DNA from: Sclerotinia nivalis
Lineage: Eukaryota > Ascomycota > Leotiomycetes > Helotiales > Sclerotiniaceae
Direction: 5' to 3'
Length of the DNA: 64,000 nt
Assembly (NCBI GenBank): GCA_029531795.1
Contig: JAPEIS010000012.1
Location: forward strand, 1,612,001 to 1,676,000
Shown here piece by piece: positions 60,605 through 64,000 of the stretch (its first letter is position 1; every line of letters begins with the position of its first letter). Under the pieces are notes generated by a model. It saw nothing but the letters and a program-made list of their open reading frames with translations, had not been told where the DNA came from and made no database searches. Both the position numbers and the translations under genes were made by a program.

Positions 60605-61727
60605 CTACACCTGCATAGAAGATTAGAAAGAATGAAGAACAAAGAATATATTTAGCACATCATATAAGCCAATCAATACACGACACAGTCAATACAATCA
60701 AAACAAACAAAAAATAAGCGAAAATCAAAAATGGTATCATCATTACTACTTTAATATATCCTCCTTCCCCTTCCTCTTAGCCTTCCTTATCCTCTTTCCC
60801 TTCCTCATTCACCATTCACCATTCACCACCCTCCAATCCAATCCATTTCCTCCAAATCTTTTCATTCCATTCCCAACCTGTCCTATCCTATCATATTCCA
60901 TTGCTATCCTGTCCTATGATATCATATCAAATCAAATCGATGCTCCCTGTATCATTTTTTCCCATTCCCCCCATCCACCCCCTCTCCAGCCCGTCCCATC
61001 CCACACCAACCCATCACCCACTCAACAGACCTTACCCCCTCCCCATCCCCATCCCCATCCCCATTCCCCAATCCAAAAATAATTAACCCCCCTTTAAATA
61101 AAATAAGTGTAATGTAAAGTAATGTAAAATAAAATAAAAAGAAGAAATGTTCTTGTAATCCATTCACCATTCACCCCCATCAATTCAATCCAAACCCATC
61201 CAATCATATCCTATCCCATTCACACACTCATCCATTTCCTGAGATGGAGTCTTAATCTGTACCTTCATCTGCATCTTATTCATCCACATACATACATGCA
61301 CCAAATACCTAATAGAAAGAAAAATTCTTTTTCCCATTTCCTAATCCTATTTGCCATTGTCATTCACACCAATTTGCATCACACCACGTAAAAATCGCAT
61401 CCATTCAATTCATTCCACCCTCGCATCACAAAACATCATATGATTTAGCTTTCACCCTAGCTCCTGATGACAGCTATGAATTTTGAGATCGCCCCTTTCA
61501 AAACACATCTCGAATCTTTCACAGTGGTGTATCATTTCAAAGGAAAAAGCCTGACGTGGACCTCATGATTCATCATGAAAACTGTTGATAAATCATTTCA
61601 AAGTCGTTTGAGTGAGTCGTGAATAAATTGATCAGGAGTAGGTACATTCTCCACTCCATCATATTCATCAAAACTCATTGCTTCAACGAGTAATTCATCG
61701 TCGACTTGAATCTCCGTGAATCACACC

Positions 61728-64000
61728 TCAGCGTTCTCTCCCCAACATTCCTTTCATCAACCTCTGTCTCATTTCCTCACCACCATCAAAAGGTCCAGCA
61801 CTACCACCAGCTCCATAACTTCCACTTCCTGCCCTATTAACTCTTAACAAATCGTTCGCACCTCCATCAAACGCATTTCCCAATCCAGAACTCGTGCCAT
61901 AAATACTATTTGTATTTGCATTACTTCTCGAACTACCACCTAGATTATTCATATTTGTTTGACCGTAGGGAGATGCGGAGGTATGGCCTAAAGTAGGAAG
62001 GTCAAGAGTAGGTAGGTCAATGTAGGAAGGGTCCGCGAATTGATTATAAGATTGTTGTTGATGAGTTGTTGGGGTAGAACGAGTATAGGAGGAGGTTTGA
62101 TTTAGAGCTGAGGATTTATAATCAGGTTGAGAGTAGGAAGGGGTTGTGGTAGAAAGAGAAGTTGTGCGAGGATTATAAGATGCTTCGGGTTGTGAATAAG
62201 TCGGTGAGGGATTTGCTAGAGAAGATGAAGTTCGGTATGAAGTATCGGCTTGAGAGAAAGAAGGTGATGGTTGAGCTATGTTGTGAGGACTAGCAGTCCG
62301 ATAGGCATTTTCTGCATGTGTGAATTGTGGTGAGGCTTGGCTCATGGTACCTGCTCGGTAGTTGTTACCCATCTGAGGTGATGGTTGATGAGCGCTATAT
62401 CGTTGATTTGCTTGATTTGGATTCGAAGAATATTGTGAGACATAACTAGTAGCGCCATGATTTGGGAAATAGCTATTCGAAGCACTTCTCGAAACATTTT
62501 GTGTCATCTTTTGAGTCTGATCATCTCGTGAGTGACTTTGTTGTGATGTTTGATGTTGCATTTGAACTTGCTGAGGTTGTTGAGAAGTTTGCTGATTCAT
62601 TTGTTGTGTAGTTGATTGCGGAATTGATGAAGATTTCTGATGTTGACGTCCCTGGGGTGTGATAGTTGGAGTAATACTTCGTCCATTCTGTTGTCCAAGA
62701 TCTTGAAATCGAGCATAATGAGCTTCCAGTCCATCAGCAGGTCGATTTACAGGTGTACCCTGTTGTGATTGTTGAATGTTTTGTTGTATGCTTTGTACTG
62801 AAGTGGCTGGGGAATCTGGAATAGAGCTTGGCGGTATAGGAGGTGTAGCATTACTGACGACCGATGAACCAGTCTTCTTACCAGTAACAGGACCATTAGC
62901 TCCAGGGACCTTTGGCTTTCGTTGTCGTTTCGGAGGTGGTGGGACAAGAGTTTCAACCATAGGAGGAACAGATTCCCACTGTACAGTAGAGGTATCTTTT
63001 TGCGCTAGGGGGCTTTCAGCTGGCGCAGGGAGAGGGCTAATGTTCTTAGATGTATGACTAGTTTGTGGTTGTGATCCTGAAATATTTTGAGATCCAGTCA
63101 TCGAAGGGTTCTTAGGCTTATTAGGACCACGTTTCCGCTTTATACCACCAGCTGTAGAAGTACCATTGTTTACGGGTGTCGGTTGAGTCGAATTGAAACT
63201 ATCAGGACCTCCACCAGGTGCTTGCTCGTTCTGAAATGCTTCGATAACGGCACGTTCTTCTGGACTATATTGATCCGGCGGGAGAATAGAAGAGGAATGA
63301 CCTGTGTTCGAGTCTGCGTTCCAATGCTCTGCCGAATATGTGAGTTGTGGCTGGCCACTCTTGTTACTTATGTCTGTCATTGGGACAATTGGGGATTCCT
63401 TCGCAGTATTGGGTTTCTCAGCTGTCATGTTTGCAACGGCGGCAGGTTGTTGAATGTGTTGTTCTGATGGGCCTGGGTCTGATGTAGTAGCATCAACATT
63501 ATTCATTCCTCCCGTGCTCTCACTTCCAGTTTGTACTTCCTTTCCCTTATTTCTAGATCCTTTGGGTCTACCTCTCCTTCGTTTGCTTGTAGATTCGGTA
63601 TCAGGAGCATGGTTATCAATGTGTTGTTTGAGGGGGGTGGCGGGTCGCTCTGACTCGGCCTGAACAGGTCGACTAAAGTTAGGACTTGCTGTTGACGCCG
63701 ATGGAACTGCTGCTGCTGCAGGTATTGGTGGGGCTGCCATCGGGGGTGCAGTATTAACTAAAGCTACAGATTGAGGCAATCCCCAAGTTGGAGCTTGAAC
63801 AGCAGGACCGAATCCAAATCCGTTTGCTGGCCCTGGAGGATCAGATGTACCATTCTCTGGACCCTTCGAATCTCTCGGTGGTCTTCCACGACCTCTTTTT
63901 CCTTTAGCAGAAGGTGGTTCCTGCATCTTCGGTACTGGAGGTTCTGGTGCTGATGAAAGATCGGGAAATATTTCTGCCAACCATCCTATAAACAATGCCC
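61728..64000 (-). CDS. AT-hook, Gln/Ser-rich nuclear protein, C-terminal part (runs off window)
   Basis: About 757 codons open to the right edge of the window, stop at 61,728-61,730; the N-terminus lies outside, because no convincing start is present (the first codons at 63,999 onwards read into LFIGWLAEIFPDL). AT-hook-like basic motifs: KGKRGRGRPPRDSKG near 63,900, KRRRGRPKGSRNKGKE near 63,560, KRKRGPNKPKNP near 63,130 and KRQRKPKVPG near 62,915. Between them are Pro/Ser/Thr-rich segments; at about 62,750-62,550 there is a Gln-rich region (QQNIQQSQQ, MNQQTSQQPQQ). The C-terminal ~200 residues have Ser/Tyr repeats (SYSQPD, TYSQPE) and end in MRQRLMKGMLGRER. This fits a chromatin or transcription regulator binding AT-rich DNA. 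I do not recognise the exact family; a chromatin-remodelling complex subunit is possible. Confidence 0.72.
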   Translation of the reverse strand, partial: ALFIGWLAEIFPDLSSAPEPPVPKMQEPPSAKGKRGRGRPPRDSKGPENGTSDPPGPANGFGFGPAVQAPTWGLPQSVALVNTAPPMAAPPIPAAAAVPSASTASPNFSRPVQAESERPATPLKQHIDNHAPDTESTSKRRRGRPKGSRNKGKEVQTGSESTGGMNNVDATTSDPGPSEQHIQQPAAVANMTAEKPNTAKESPIVPMTDISNKSGQPQLTYSAEHWNADSNTGHSSSILPPDQYSPEERAVIEAFQNEQAPGGGPDSFNSTQPTPVNNGTSTAGGIKRKRGPNKPKNPSMTGSQNISGSQPQTSHTSKNISPLPAPAESPLAQKDTSTVQWESVPPMVETLVPPPPKRQRKPKVPGANGPVTGKKTGSSVVSNATPPIPPSSIPDSPATSVQSIQQNIQQSQQGTPVNRPADGLEAHYARFQDLGQQNGRSITPTITPQGRQHQKSSSIPQSTTQQMNQQTSQQPQQVQMQHQTSQQSHSRDDQTQKMTQNVSRSASNSYFPNHGATSYVSQYSSNPNQANQRYSAHQPSPQMGNNYRAGTMSQASPQFTHAENAYRTASPHNIAQPSPSFSQADTSYRTSSSLANPSPTYSQPEASYNPRTTSLSTTTPSYSQPDYKSSALNQTSSYTRSTPTTHQQQSYNQFADPSYIDLPTLDLPTLGHTSASPYGQTNMNNLGGSSRSNANTNSIYGTSSGLGNAFDGGANDLLRVNRAGSGSYGAGGSAGPFDGGEEMRQRLMKGMLGRER

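Larger units (their letters stand above)
58660..61727. other. Pyrimidine-rich intergenic stretch with microsatellites
   Basis: No gene seen. From about 59,620 to 60,620 the plus strand is largely C/T, containing the long CTTTCCTT repeat, an ATATCC repeat (60,175-60,208), the 15-bp minisatellite at 60,548 and CCCCAT repeats near 61,043-61,065. Frames at 58,863-59,373 have no family resemblance. About 61.4-61.7 kb is the 3' flank of the minus-strand gene that follows. Confidence 0.6.

Noticed and set aside
1..64000. CRISPR arrays, operons, Shine-Dalgarno sites, rRNA genes
   Set aside because: None seen; the window is eukaryotic with spliceosomal introns, and the direct repeats lack spacer structure.

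Overview
This is nuclear DNA of a filamentous ascomycete. The spliced genes have short introns (46-70 bp is common) with GT..CTAA(C/T)..AG signals. The gene content is typically fungal: an AAAP amino-acid permease, a GDS1-type winged-helix protein, a secreted WSC-domain protein and a RING-containing SNF2 ATPase. There are also decayed copies of fungal-only families (Zn2Cys6 regulator, DUF3328/UstYa, Fot1/pogo transposon). A leotiomycete of the Botrytis/Sclerotinia kind is my guess from general appearance; nothing here proves it.

Layout. 1.6-3.3 kb: permease gene (minus). 3.3-9.1 kb: gene-poor. About 9.1-19.4 kb: a long degenerate array (array A) with no credible protein gene, interrupted at 10,019-12,460 by a 5'-truncated LINE bounded by a perfect 15-bp target duplication. 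19.4-22.2 kb: pyrimidine-rich simple sequence. 22.3-23.6 kb: GDS1-like gene (minus). 24-30.8 kb: no gene recognised, with an AT-rich island near 30.2-30.7 kb. 30.85-36.06 kb: array B, the mirror image of array A. 36.55-38.93 kb: a small TIR element carrying a nested Fot1/pogo-like transposon. 39.4-44.2 kb: a gene graveyard with a UstYa-like pseudogene (minus), a rhodopsin-like fragment and a Zn2Cys6 regulator pseudogene. 47.2-51.8 kb: WSC gene (plus, 10 exons). 54.5-58.7 kb: SNF2/RING gene (plus, 19 exons). 58.7-61.7 kb: pyrimidine-rich microsatellites. 61.7-64.0 kb: C-terminal part of an AT-hook protein (minus), running off the window.

The most unusual feature is the pair of arrays. In both, AT-rich elements recur about every 190 bp in a fixed order: TATA-like box 1, TATA-like box 2, then an AT-rich block of the CATTATTATCATT kind. 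The resulting ~600-bp unit is repeated many times. Array A reads on the minus strand and array B on the plus strand, so they point away from each other across a 12-kb centre. Primary sequence between the boxes is hardly conserved. Removing the LINE restores the spacing of the unit it entered. What the arrays do is unknown; short transcription units, nucleosome positioning or a very old satellite are all possible.

The working genes look like single-copy housekeeping or cell-surface genes and show no operon-like relation. The 36.5-44.2 kb stretch looks like an accessory segment that took up DNA transposons and lost its genes by nonsense and frameshift mutation, several of them changes of Trp codons to stops such as RIP (repeat-induced point mutation) can cause. 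The LINE ORF, in contrast, is open from end to end, so it is probably a younger insertion.
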